Assembly (NCBI GenBank): GCA_963693035.2
Contig: CAXMMQ010000009.1
Span: 248,001 to 312,000, forward strand
Length of the DNA stretch: 64,000 nucleotides
Reading direction: 5' to 3'
Source of the DNA: Lichenicoccus sp963693035
GTDB lineage: Bacteria; Pseudomonadota; Alphaproteobacteria; Acetobacterales; Acetobacteraceae
The notes below the pieces were generated by a model. It did no database searches and was not told the DNA's origin. It saw only the letters and a program-made list of their open reading frames with translations. A program made the translations under genes and the position numbers. Every line of letters begins with the position of its first letter. The stretch's first letter is position 1. Positions 34,414-42,880 of this stretch are shown here, in pieces.

Positions 34414-35340
34414 ATGCGTTTTGCCGCCGCCCTGCCGGTGCTGGCCCTGCTCGGCGGGGCCGCCTTGCTCTATACCCCCGACAAGCCGGCCGGCGAGCTC
34501 GCTGCGCTCTACCTGCGCGCACCGTCCGATATTCGCGATGTTGCCGGGCTGCATCTGCATGTCCGCGATACCGGGCCGCGCGATGCGCCGGTCCTGATCC
34601 TGTTGCACGGCTTCGGGGCCAGCCTGCAGACCTGGGAGCCCTGGGCTAGACTTCTGCAGACACGGTTCCGGGTCATCCGGTTCGACCTGCCGGGCTTCGG
34701 CCTGACCGGGGCGGACCCGACCGGCGACTACACCGATGCGCGCAGCGTGGATGTTGTGCTCGCCCTGATGGACCAGCTTGCCATCCCGCGCGCGACGCTC
34801 ATCGGCAATTCGCTGGGCGGCAAGATCGCCTGGACTCTCGCCCTCGACCATCCGCAGCGCGTCGACCGCCTCGTGCTGATCTCGCCCGATGGCTTTGCCA
34901 GTCCTGGGTTTGAATATGGCAGGAAAGCGAAGCTGCCGCTGCTGGTGCGGCTGCTGCCCTACGTCATGCCGCGCGTCATGCTGCGATCGAGCCTGCTGCC
35001 AGCCTATGGCGACCCGCGTCGTCTGACCGATGCCGTCGTCACCCGCTATCGCGACCTGATGCTGGCGCCGGGCGTGCGCACCGCCATGCTGGCCCGCATG
35101 CAGCAGGTGATGCTGCAGGATCCCGTCCCGCTGCTGGCCCGCATCAAGACGCCGACGCTGCTGCTCTGGGGTGACCGCGACGGCATGATCCCGATCGCCA
35201 ACGCCCGTGATTATTCCGAGGCTATGCCAGACGCTCGGCTGGTGACGCTTCCCGGCCTAGGCCATGTGCCGTTCGAGGAAGCGCCCGATGCCTCGCTCGC
35301 GCCTGTGCTGGAGTTCCTGGCGTCCCACAGCGCTCAATGA
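34414..35340 (+). CDS. membrane-anchored alpha/beta hydrolase
   Basis: 308-residue alpha/beta-fold hydrolase with an N-terminal hydrophobic anchor or signal segment (about 3-20). Visible are LLHGFGASLQTWEPW, the nucleophile elbow GNSLGGKIAW, LWGDRDGMIPI (acid) and GLGHVPFEEAP (His). The substrate is unknown. It resembles BchO only at fold level. An in-frame TTG at 34387 would add nine residues including KR before the anchor, which is an equally reasonable start. The stop overlaps the convergent ccmI stop (TCAATGA). Confidence 0.8.
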   Translation: MRFAAALPVLALLGGAALLYTPDKPAGELAALYLRAPSDIRDVAGLHLHVRDTGPRDAPVLILLHGFGASLQTWEPWARLLQTRFRVIRFDLPGFGLTGADPTGDYTDARSVDVVLALMDQLAIPRATLIGNSLGGKIAWTLALDHPQRVDRLVLISPDGFASPGFEYGRKAKLPLLVRLLPYVMPRVMLRSSLLPAYGDPRRLTDAVVTRYRDLMLAPGVRTAMLARMQQVMLQDPVPLLARIKTPTLLLWGDRDGMIPIANARDYSEAMPDARLVTLPGLGHVPFEEAPDASLAPVLEFLASHSAQ

Positions 35341-36053
35341 TGCTCCGACTGCGCGATCCGCTGCTCGGCCAGCAGACGCCATGAGGCATCCTTCGGCGCC
35401 GCATCCAGCGCCTGCCGGAACAGCGCCGCCGTCTCGGCACTGACCACGCCGTCGCCGCGTGCCTGCGCCTCGGCGGTCTGCGCCGCCAGCGTCGGCTCGA
35501 ACGGACCGTCATGCAGCGCCTGCCGCCAGGCCACCGCCGCACTCGCCCAGTCGCCCTGGGTCGCTTCCGCCTGGCCGAGCAGGATGTAGCCCTGTCGTGT
35601 TGCCGCCGCGCCCGCCGGCAGCTTCGCGAGCTGCGCCTTCAGCATGTCGATCAGGTGCGCGTCCTCGCGCAGGCGCGCATTTGCCTCGCTCATGCGCAGC
35701 GAAGCGGGCTGCGCCGGCATGCCCGGATGCCCCTCGCTCAGATACAGCACCACCGCCGCCACCGGCACCAGCGCCAGCACCGCAAGCACCGGCGCCCTGC
35801 CGCCGGCCCGGGTGGTATCATCACCGCGATCCGCCTCGGCCAGCAGCCGGCGCTGGATCTCCAGACGCGCCGAGGCATGCTCGCTGTCCGCGATCAAGCC
35901 GTCGGCACGATCCCGGTCGAGCTCCTGCAACTGCGCACGATGCAACTGCATCGCCGCCTCGTGGCGGTCGCGCAGGCCCGGACGCGCGCGCAGCGCCAGG
36001 ACACAGGGCAGCAGCACCAGGGCGGTGAGCAGGAGGATCGGGAGCCAGATCAT
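35334..36053 (-). CDS. ccmI: CcmI, cytochrome c maturation protein
   Basis: 239-residue apocytochrome chaperone of system I cytochrome c maturation. The N-terminus MIWLPILLLTALVLLPCVLALR is the first membrane helix. A coiled region (RDRHEAAMQLHRAQLQELDRDRADGLI) and a second helix (about 95-115) precede a TPR-like periplasmic part (YILLGQAEATQGDWASAAVAWRQAL). ATG 36053 is chosen because upstream sequence is an intergenic hairpin region. It is the last gene of the ccmCDEFGHI run. Confidence 0.88.
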   Translation of the reverse strand: MIWLPILLLTALVLLPCVLALRARPGLRDRHEAAMQLHRAQLQELDRDRADGLIADSEHASARLEIQRRLLAEADRGDDTTRAGGRAPVLAVLALVPVAAVVLYLSEGHPGMPAQPASLRMSEANARLREDAHLIDMLKAQLAKLPAGAAATRQGYILLGQAEATQGDWASAAVAWRQALHDGPFEPTLAAQTAEAQARGDGVVSAETAALFRQALDAAPKDASWRLLAEQRIAQSEHH

Positions 36054-36077
36054 GAGATTAGGACGGGGAGGAAGCGC

Positions 36078-36117
36078 AAGGGCTTTGCCCTTGACCCACT
36101 GGGGCCGCAAGGCCCCA
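36078..36117. other. two tandem stem-loops between ccmH and ccmI
   Basis: The 81-bp gap holds two perfect hairpins: AAGGGC-TTT-GCCCTT (36078-36092) and TGGGGCC-GCAA-GGCCCCA (36100-36117), the second with a GNRA-type tetraloop. There is no U-run. They may stabilise or attenuate the ccm transcript, or be a dispersed REP-like element. Confidence 0.55.
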
Positions 36118-36134
36118 GATCCCGGCTCGACGGC

Positions 36135-36611
36135 TCAACGGCCTGGCTCCAGCAGATCGGACAGGCGCTTCTGCTCGGCGTCCGTCAGGGGTGCTGCTGT
36201 TGTGCGACGGGTGCGCCAGGCGGCGGTGGCAGCGAACGCGCCGCCAAGAAGCGCCAGCACCGGCATCGCCCAGAGCAGCAGCGTGACCGTGTTCAGCGGC
36301 GGCCGCAAACGAATGAAGTTGCCGTAGCGCTGCACCATCCAGGCGATGATCTGCCGGTTGCTCTCGCCGGCCGCGACATGCACGCGCACCACATGACGCA
36401 GGTCGCGCGCGAGATCGGCGCCGCTATCCTCGATGCTCTCGTTCTGGCAGACGAGGCAGCGCAACTGCGCCCCGATCGTCTCGGCACGCGCCTCCTGTGC
36501 CGGGTTGGCCAGCATCTCCTGCGGATCGTCCACCGCACCGGCCGCCAGCGGCATCGCCACCACGCAGCAGGCGAGCCAGAGGCAGGCCACAAGACGACGC
36601 ACGGCCTTCAC
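36135..36611 (-). CDS. ccmH: CcmH, cytochrome c haem lyase thioredoxin-like subunit
   Basis: 158-residue periplasmic thiol-disulphide protein that reduces apocytochrome CxxCH motifs. The redox motif is LRCLVCQNESIEDS near residue 50, after a signal or anchor segment. AWMVQRYGNFIRLRPP and a C-terminal membrane helix (about 100-122) follow. The start is GTG 36611, overlapping the ccmG stop as GTGA. The longer open frame upstream is a ccmG shadow. Confidence 0.93.
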   Translation of the reverse strand: MKAVRRLVACLWLACCVVAMPLAAGAVDDPQEMLANPAQEARAETIGAQLRCLVCQNESIEDSGADLARDLRHVVRVHVAAGESNRQIIAWMVQRYGNFIRLRPPLNTVTLLLWAMPVLALLGGAFAATAAWRTRRTTAAPLTDAEQKRLSDLLEPGR

Positions 36612-37228
36612 CGCGGGGCGGCGCGCAGAACCGGCATCAGCCCGCCATCGATGATCTCCGGCGTCAGCGGGCCGGCGACATGCCAGCGTATCAGGCCGCC
36701 CGGCAGCACCAGGAAGCTCTCCGGTACGCCCGACACCCCCCAGTCGATCGCCGACAGCCCGTCGCTGTCGGCGGCAAGGCGGGCATAGGGATTGCCGGTG
36801 CGGGTCACGAAGCCGGCGGCGTTGTCGGCGTGGTCCTTGTAGGCGATGCCCCAGATCGGCAGCACCCTGCCGAGGCCGGCCAGCGTCTGCGCCTCCAGCA
36901 CGCACGGGATGCACCAGGACGCAAAGAAGTTCACCAGCACCGGCGACGTCTGTGCCGCAAGCTGCCGCGACGAGAAGCCGGTGCCGGGCGCCTGCGACGG
37001 CAAATCGAAGTCCGGCACCTGCCGGTTCACCGCCGGGGCATGGATGTCATGCGGATCGAAGCGGCCGCTGCCCATGCCGGACAGCATCGACCAGAAGCCG
37101 ACGCCGGCCGCCGCCGCCGCCCCGAGCGGCGCCAGCATCAGGACCTGCCGGCGCGAGATCCCGCGTCCGGTGACGCCCTCTCCTTTCAGGCCCGGGCCCG
37201 GGATGCCGGCCTCAGGCAATCCTGCCAC
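36608..37228 (-). CDS. ccmG: CcmG/DsbE, thiol-disulphide oxidoreductase
   Basis: 206-residue membrane-anchored thioredoxin-fold protein delivering reductant for haem attachment. The active site WCIPC is in LVNFFASWCIPCVLEA, and GVPESFLVLPGG contains the cis-proline loop. A long N-terminal segment of about 28 residues precedes the anchor. The start is GTG 37228, which overlaps the end of ccmF by 17 bp; internal starts near residue 30 (MLAP) are possible. Confidence 0.92.
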   Translation of the reverse strand: MAGLPEAGIPGPGLKGEGVTGRGISRRQVLMLAPLGAAAAAGVGFWSMLSGMGSGRFDPHDIHAPAVNRQVPDFDLPSQAPGTGFSSRQLAAQTSPVLVNFFASWCIPCVLEAQTLAGLGRVLPIWGIAYKDHADNAAGFVTRTGNPYARLAADSDGLSAIDWGVSGVPESFLVLPGGLIRWHVAGPLTPEIIDGGLMPVLRAAPR

Positions 37229-39207
37229 CCGCGATCACCGAGGCCGCGCGACGCGGCGCGCCCACACGCACCCGCCGGTCACTCAGTGACAGCGCCCCGC
37301 CGATCGCCATCACCAGCGCGCCGAGCCACATCCAGGGCGCCAGCCAGTTGTCGTGCAGCCGCAGCACCGCAGTATCCGGCTGCCCGGCGACGCCGCGATG
37401 CTCGTCGCCCAGCACTGCATAGAGGTCGGTGATCAGGTTGGTATGGATCGCGACCTCGCTGGTGGTGGTGCTCTGGCTGACGAACGTGCGCTTGGACGGA
37501 TGCAGAACGGTGACGGTCCGGCCATGCCGGCTGACCACGATGGTCGCGACCCGCGCGGTGAAGTTCGGGCCGGGCGCATCGGCGATGCCGACCAGCCGCC
37601 ACCGGTAGCCGGCCATGTCCACGGTCTCGCCGGCTTGCACCTCGACGATCCGGTGCGCCGCCTGCGACATCCCCGCAAGCCCGATCACCGTGACGCCGGC
37701 GCCGGCATGGGCCAATGCTGCGCCGAGGGCTGCACGCGGCATCAGGCGCGCCCGGCGCCAGCTCTGCGACGGAGGCAGGCGGAACAACTGGACGCGCTGG
37801 GCGATGTCGGTGCCAGCCGCCAGGATCACCCAGACCGCGAACCCGAAGGCGAGGATTCGGCAGCAGGCCACGCAGCCCGTAGGCGGCCCACAACCCTGCT
37901 GCCAGGCCGCCGAGTGCTGCCCACCACAGCCGGGTCAGCACCGGCGCCATGTGCGCGCGCTTCCAGGGCATCATCGGGCCGATCGCCATCGCCGCGAAGA
38001 GCGGGATCGCCATCGGCACCGCGGTCGCATCGAAGAATGGCTTGCCGACCGAGATGGTGGCGCCGAACAGCAGGCTCGCGAACGGCGGATACATCGTGCC
38101 GGTCAGCACCACGGCGCAGATCGAGCAGAGCAGGATGTTGTTCAGCACCAGCGCGCCCTCCCGCGAGATGGGCGCGAAGATGCCGCCCGCGACCAGCCGG
38201 GGCGCGCGGATCGCGAACAGCAGCAGCGAGCCGCCGATCACTAGCCCGAGCAAAGCGAGGATGAACACGCCGCGGGCCGGGTCGTTGGCAAAGGCATGCA
38301 CCGAGTTGAGGATGCCCGAGCGCACCAGGAAGGTGCCGGAGAGCGACAGCGAGAAAGTGCCGATCGCCAGCAGCACGGTCCAGATCTTGAGCGCCTCGCG
38401 CTTCTCGACCACGATGGCGGAATGCACCAGCGCGGTGCCGGTCAGCCACGGCAGCAGCGAGGCGTTCTCCACCGGGTCCCAGAACCAGTAGCCGCCCCAG
38501 CCAAGGACGTAGTACGACCACCAGGAGCCGAGCGCGATGCCGCAGGTCAGGAAGCACCAGGCGGCGACCGCCCAGGGCCTGACCCAGCGGCCCCAGGCCG
38601 CATCGACACGGCCTTCCAGCAGGGCGGCGACGGCAAAGGCGAACGGCACCGCGAAACCGACATAGCCGGTGTAGAGAATGGGAGGGTGGAAGGCGAGGCC
38701 CGGGTCTTGCAGCAGCGGGTTCATGCCGTCGCCGTCCGCCGGCGCCGGCCAGACGCGGTCGAACGGGTTCGAGGTGGTCAGGCAGAACAGCTCGAAGCCC
38801 GCCGCCGTGCCGCCCAGTACGGCGATCACCCTTGCGCGCAAGGCCGCCGGCAGGTTGCGACCGAACACCGCCACCGCCCCGCCGCATAAAGCGAGGATCA
38901 GGCACCAGAGCAGGATGGAGCCCTCATGGTTGCCCCAGATCCCGGTGATCTTGTAGAGCAGCGGCTTCGCGATGGCGCTGTTCTCGGCGATGTTCTGCAC
39001 CGAGAAATCATCGGTGATCGCGGCGTTCGCCAGGCAGACGAAGCTGACGGCCAGCGCCAGGAGCTGGCCCAGCGCCAGCGCCGGTGCGGTCGCCATCAGG
39101 CGGCGCACGCGGCGATGCGCGCCCACCAGTGGGACGATCGTCTGCGCCAGCGCCAGGCAGCAGGCCAGCGCCAGCGCGAAATGACCGAGTTCGGGGCCGT
39201 TCAGCAC
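37212..39207 (-). pseudogene. ccmF: CcmF, haem lyase core subunit, interrupted by a single-base frameshift
   Basis: Polytopic haem lyase of cytochrome c maturation. Frame 1 (from GTG 39207) encodes the N-terminal part, including KITGIWGNHEGSILLW and the haem-handling WWD motif WGGYWFWDPVENASLLPW. It then loses sense after AAYGLRGLLP. The rest of CcmF (ILAFGFAVWVILAAGTDIAQ to the stop at 37212) continues in another frame. Removing one T of the TT at 37856-37857 restores a continuous 664-residue protein, the family length. Either a real disruption or one sequencing error; the neighbours are intact. The host needs c-type cytochromes, so error or a second copy is likely. Confidence 0.85.
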
Positions 39208-39211
39208 GATC

Positions 39212-39721
39212 TCAGCTTCCCCGGGTCGGATCGGTCTTGACGCTCATCCGGTTCCAGCTCGCAGCCGACGGCGCCGGACCGAATCTCGGGTCCCACTTGC
39301 CGGATCGGCGCAGCGCCTCGGCAACCTCCTTCGGCATGTAGGTCTCGTCATGCTTGGCCAGCACCTCGGAGGCGCTGAAACTGCCGTCCGACCCGAGCGC
39401 GCCGAGGGCGACCACGCTCTGCCCCTCGCGGAACAGGTCGGGCAGGATGCCGGCATAGCGCACCGCGACCGCCTGCTGGCCGTCGGTGACCAGGAACCGC
39501 GCCACCGGCTCGCCGTCGCGATGCTCCTCTCGCAGCGATCCCGCCACCACCATGCCGCCCAGACGCACGGTGCGGCCGGTCGCGGGCGAGGCCAGCAATT
39601 GCGAGGGTGCGACGAAGAACACGATGTTGGCGCTGAAGGCGTCCAGCGCCAGCGCGCTTGCCGAGCCGAGCCCGACCCCGCAGGCGACCAGCAGCCAAAG
39701 CCTGCGCGACTTGCGCGTCAT
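39212..39721 (-). CDS. ccmE: CcmE, periplasmic haem chaperone
   Basis: 169-residue haem chaperone: N-terminal anchor (about 6-26), OB-fold core with RTVRLGGMVVAGS and VRYAGILPDLFREGQSVVA, and the covalent haem-binding histidine in LAKHDETYMPKEV. ATG 39721 overlaps the ccmD stop (ATGA). The tail after the haem site (about 30 residues) is flexible. The ccmF GTG starts 4 bp after its stop. Confidence 0.94.
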   Translation of the reverse strand: MTRKSRRLWLLVACGVGLGSASALALDAFSANIVFFVAPSQLLASPATGRTVRLGGMVVAGSLREEHRDGEPVARFLVTDGQQAVAVRYAGILPDLFREGQSVVALGALGSDGSFSASEVLAKHDETYMPKEVAEALRRSGKWDPRFGPAPSAASWNRMSVKTDPTRGS

Positions 39722-39882
39722 GGGCCCGACCTCGCTGCGCGACGCACCCTGCCGGCCTGCTGCTCGACGGCGCGCAGCCGGGTGCGGGCGCGGGCCAGCC
39801 GCAGCATCGCCGCCAGGCTCAGCCACGCCGCGAGAGCCAGCGTCAGGCCATAGGCGCCGGCGATGTAGGGCAGGTGGGTCAT
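39718..39882 (-). CDS. ccmD: CcmD, small haem exporter protein
   Basis: 54-residue protein with one membrane helix (YIAGAYGLTLALAAWLSLAAML) followed by a basic tail, the CcmD pattern. It helps release holo-CcmE from the CcmABC complex. It overlaps ccmC (ATGA) and ccmE (ATGA) by 4 bp each. The position between ccmC and ccmE decides the assignment. Confidence 0.88.
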   Translation of the reverse strand: MTHLPYIAGAYGLTLALAAWLSLAAMLRLARARTRLRAVEQQAGRVRRAARSGP

Positions 39883-40703
39883 GCCGGCGCGCCACCTGAT
39901 GCGTTGCCGCGCGCGAGCAGCAGCACCCGCAGGCGCTGCTCCATCACGGCGGCGCGCAGCCTTGCCATGACGATGGCGGCAAAACCGAAGCTGAAGCCGA
40001 GCGCGCTGATCAGCAGTGGCCACAGCATCGAGGTCGACATGGTCGGCGCCCCGGTCAGGGTGATGCTGTCAGGCTGGTGCAGGGTATTCCACCATTGCAC
40101 GCTGAACTTGATGATCGGCAGGTCGATGGCGCCGAGCAGGGCCAGGATGGCACCGGCCCGGTAGCCGCGCTGCGGCTCGTCGAAGGCGCGCAGCAGCGCG
40201 ATGTGCCCGAGATAGAGAAACAACAGCACCAGCACCGACGTCAGGCGTGCATCCCACACCCACCAGGCGCCCCACATCGGCTTGCCCCACAGCGAGCCCG
40301 ACGCCAGGCAGACGGCGGTGACGGTGGCGCCGACCGGCCCGATCTCGGCGGCGGCGAGATCGGCGAGCGGATGCCGCCAGACCAGCGACAGCACCGAGCA
40401 GACTGCCAGCGCCACATAGCCGACGGAGGCGAGCCACGCCGCCGGCACATGCACATACATGATGCGCACCGCATCGCCCTGCTGCCAGTCGGCCGGCGAG
40501 AAGAACAGGCCCCAGATCAGGCCCCACCCGGTCAGCAGGATGGCGATCGCGTTGAGCCAGGGCTGCAGCCGGGCGGCCAGCCGCAGGAAGCGCCCGGGAT
40601 TGGCGAAGCGATGCAGCAGCCCGCCGATGGGTCGTCTCGGCGACACCTTGCCCGGGACCGGAATTTCGGTAGCGTCCTCTGCGGCGACGGTGGTGGTATC
40701 CAA
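39879..40703 (-). CDS. ccmC: CcmC, haem transporter/ligase
   Basis: 274-residue six-helix membrane protein that loads haem onto CcmE. The WWD-type motif WGKPMWGAWWVWDARLTS and the flanking histidines (VHVPAAW, SVQWWNTLHQPDS) are visible. The N-terminal 30 residues are variable. It is the first gene of the minus-strand ccm run; ccmA and ccmB are not in this window. The gap to the divergent yciI-like gene is about 170 bp with no recognised element. Confidence 0.95.
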   Translation of the reverse strand: MDTTTVAAEDATEIPVPGKVSPRRPIGGLLHRFANPGRFLRLAARLQPWLNAIAILLTGWGLIWGLFFSPADWQQGDAVRIMYVHVPAAWLASVGYVALAVCSVLSLVWRHPLADLAAAEIGPVGATVTAVCLASGSLWGKPMWGAWWVWDARLTSVLVLLFLYLGHIALLRAFDEPQRGYRAGAILALLGAIDLPIIKFSVQWWNTLHQPDSITLTGAPTMSTSMLWPLLISALGFSFGFAAIVMARLRAAVMEQRLRVLLLARGNASGGAPA

Positions 40704-40871
40704 ACGCGTGGGCCCTGTTCTGGCGAGCTGGCAGTCATCATCGGGCTTGACGCAGACCGGCAGCCCCTACGGGTCGCGCGGCTGCGCCACTACGCGAAAT
40801 ACCGCCATCCTGCGGTCCGCGCCATCCCCGGGTTGCGGTGGCTTGGGTTTGCGGCAACGACGGAGAGCCTC

Positions 40872-41165
40872 ATGTTGTTCACGATCCATTGCACCGACAA
40901 GCCAGGATCGCTTGATCTGCGGCTGGCCACGCGGAGCGCGCACCTGGCATACCTGCAAGGCCGGGCGCAGTGCCTGGTGCAGGCCGGCCCGTTGCTGGAC
41001 CTCGACGGCAAGCCGGCCGGCAGCCTGCTGCTGGTCAATTTGGCCGGACGCTGGGACGCGGAGGCGCTCGCGGCCGCCGATCCCTATGCCGAGGCCGGGC
41101 TGTTCGAGAGCGTCGTCATACGCGCCTATCGCAGCGTGTTCCGGGACGGGGCGCTGATCGAGTGA
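40872..41165 (+). CDS. YciI family protein
   Basis: 97-residue YciI-like ferredoxin-fold protein: MLFTIHCTDKPGSLDLRLATRSAHLAYLQ, then AGPLLDLDGKPAGSLLLVN and the His/Asp pattern (H in RSAHLAYL, D in AADPYAEAGLF) of the family. The substrate is unknown. The frame is open far upstream, but ATG 40872 is where family homology begins. The stop overlaps the GTG start of the EVE gene (GTGA). Confidence 0.85.
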   Translation: MLFTIHCTDKPGSLDLRLATRSAHLAYLQGRAQCLVQAGPLLDLDGKPAGSLLLVNLAGRWDAEALAAADPYAEAGLFESVVIRAYRSVFRDGALIE

Positions 41166-41590
41166 AGCCGGCCAAGCCGAACACCTGGCTGGTGAAGTCG
41201 GAGCCGGATGCGTTCTCGTGGACGCAGCAGGTGGAGCGCGGCATCGAGCCCTGGACCGGCGTGCGCAGCCACCAAGCCAAGACCAACCTCGTGGCGATGC
41301 GCCTGCGTGACCGGGCATTCTTCTACCACTCCAACATCGGGCGCGAGATCGTCGGCGTGGTGGAGGTCGTGCGGGAAGCCTATCCGGATCCGTCGCGCGA
41401 GGAGGGCACCTGGGTGTGCGTCGACATGAAGGCGGTCTCGGCATTTCCGAAGCCGGTGACCCTGGCGCAGATCAAGGCCGAGCCGGCGTTCTCAGGCATG
41501 GCCCTGGTCCGTCAATCGCGTCTCTCGGTGGTGCCGGTCACTGCCGAGCACTGGCGAATGATCTGTCGCATGGGCGGGTGGAAGCCTTGA
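41162..41590 (+). CDS. EVE domain protein
   Basis: 142-residue EVE (PUA-like) domain protein: NTWLVKSEPDAFSW, WTGVRSHQAKTNLVAMRLRDRAFFYHS and GVVEVVREAYPDPS are the standard motifs. The fold binds modified nucleobases in other contexts; the role in this YciI-EVE pair is unknown. GTG 41162 overlaps the yciI stop. The stop codon begins a stem-loop shared with the convergent next gene. Confidence 0.9.
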   Translation: MKPAKPNTWLVKSEPDAFSWTQQVERGIEPWTGVRSHQAKTNLVAMRLRDRAFFYHSNIGREIVGVVEVVREAYPDPSREEGTWVCVDMKAVSAFPKPVTLAQIKAEPAFSGMALVRQSRLSVVPVTAEHWRMICRMGGWKP

Positions 41591-41610
41591 TGTTCCCTTG
41601 CGGGACATCA
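41588..41610. terminator. convergent stem-loop bounded by two stop codons
   Basis: TGATGTTCCC-TTGC-GGGACATCA, one bulged T, between the EVE gene and the minus-strand secreted protein. The first triplet is the EVE stop (TGA) and the last is the other gene's stop (TCA). It can fold in both transcripts. No long U-tract. Confidence 0.55.
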
Positions 41611-41985
41611 GGGGGCGCCGTCGATGCTCTGCTGCAGCACGTCGTCCTGCCCGCGTTCCGGCTGTCCGGCAAAGGTGCTGTAGCTCCCGGCACCATTGTA
41701 GGACGGCGTGACCGGAGCCGATACGCGGAGCGGCATGCCGAGGATGGAGACTGGCGACGGCGAACCGGTGCCGGTGGAGATGCTCTGCGACGCGGTGGTG
41801 CCGGGCAGGCCCGTAGTGTTGGGGGTCGCCAGCGAATTGCGGTTGGCGGTCATGCCCGCCGCGGTGGAGTTGGCCGAACTGGCCCGCAGCGCCTGCGCCT
41901 GCGCCTGGCCGCTCGCCAGCGCCGGACCGAGGCCCGTGGCGGTCGCGAAGATGACCGGCGTCGCGAGGCGGAAGAACTGCTTCAT
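41608..41985 (-). CDS. small secreted protein, unknown function
   Basis: 125-residue protein with a clear Sec signal peptide (MKQFFRLATPVIFATATGLGPALA, cleavage near residue 25-30) and a Ser/Thr/Ala/Gly-rich mature part with no cysteines and no recognised domain. Convergent with the EVE gene. The 228-bp region upstream, shared with the XRE gene, is AT-richer than the surroundings. Confidence 0.65.
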   Translation of the reverse strand: MKQFFRLATPVIFATATGLGPALASGQAQAQALRASSANSTAAGMTANRNSLATPNTTGLPGTTASQSISTGTGSPSPVSILGMPLRVSAPVTPSYNGAGSYSTFAGQPERGQDDVLQQSIDGAP

Positions 41986-42130
41986 GAGGGGAGACTCCGG
42001 CGGAAGCTACGTGCAGAGGCTGCAACGCGCCGACCCGCAGAATGATTTACGCGCGTAATCGATCTCGCGCGAGAACAATTCGTTAATATTGGTGTTCGGC
42101 TTTGCCAATCTCATCCCTGCCGGTGCAAAC

Positions 42131-42189
42131 TTGGACTCGTCCGTCCAAGTCGCATCTTGGTCAAGTTTTTGTGAAATATTTCGCGAAAT
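42131..42189. promoter_or_regulatory. candidate operators upstream of the XRE regulator
   Basis: Two inverted repeats lie 25-85 bp before ATG 42214: TTGGAC-N6-GTCCAA (42131-42148) and the perfect 12-bp palindrome ATTTCGCGAAAT (42178-42189). Both sit in a locally AT-rich stretch between divergent genes, where autoregulation by the XRE protein would be expected. Function not shown. Confidence 0.45.
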
Positions 42190-42213
42190 TGGTTCGCGGG
42201 TGAGACAGGCTAG

Positions 42214-42762
42214 ATGGCTTCTTCGGAAACGATCCGACTGGCGGTTTTGATGCAGCCTCGCGGTTTTGTGACAAGCGAAACGGCATTGCATTCTTCCGGT
42301 GCGCACTCCCCGGCGTCGCACCTCCCGCCCGGCGAGGCGGTGTTGCCGGCGCTGGCGGTCCCGGAGCTTCCCGCGGAGCCCGCGCCCGCGGTGCAGACGG
42401 GGCTCGCGATCGGCAGCCGGATCCGGATCCTGCGTCGGGCGCGCGGCCTCACCCAGGACACCCTGGCCATGTCCACCGGTGTCTCGCGCAGCGCGGTGGC
42501 GCAATGGGAAACCGGCCGCGCCGGCCAGATGGGCAGCAAGCTGCGGCGTATTGCCGAAGCCCTCGGCGTGTCGGTCAGCATGCTCAAGGAGGGCTGGGAG
42601 GGCCTTGCCACCGACAGCGTGCTGTCTTCGGAGGAGATGTCGCTGCTGCGCCTGTTCCGGGCCTGCAGCGCCGAGGATCGCAGCGTCCTGATGCACGTGG
42701 CGCAGAAGCTGTCCTCGGGGCCCGGGGCGGAAACGGACACCGACGCACGCCGCTCGGCCTGA
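42214..42762 (+). CDS. XRE-family transcriptional regulator
   Basis: 182-residue protein with a disordered Pro/Ala-rich N-terminal region (about 1-65) and a lambda-repressor-type helix-turn-helix (about 68-125): GSRIRILRRARGLTQDTLAM, SRSAVAQWETGR, LRRIAEALGVSVSMLKEG. A short C-terminal region (LSSEEMSLLRLFRACSAEDRSVLMHVAQKL) may dimerise. Target genes unknown; the palindromes just upstream suggest autoregulation. Confidence 0.85.
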   Translation: MASSETIRLAVLMQPRGFVTSETALHSSGAHSPASHLPPGEAVLPALAVPELPAEPAPAVQTGLAIGSRIRILRRARGLTQDTLAMSTGVSRSAVAQWETGRAGQMGSKLRRIAEALGVSVSMLKEGWEGLATDSVLSSEEMSLLRLFRACSAEDRSVLMHVAQKLSSGPGAETDTDARRSA

Positions 42763-42880
42763 CCGTAGCCCCTTCTCCGCAAATCGGCACCGTCCTCGCA
42801 ACCGAAAGAGGCTTTCGCGTCGAGGGGTGAAGCCCGGCCGTCCTCCGCGCGTTCACCGCGCGACATTGATGGAGACGGCG

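Noticed and set aside
36054..36110. N-terminal extension of CcmI from an upstream ATG
   Set aside because: It would encode the intergenic hairpins and place a charged leader before the membrane helix; ATG 36053 gives the family start.
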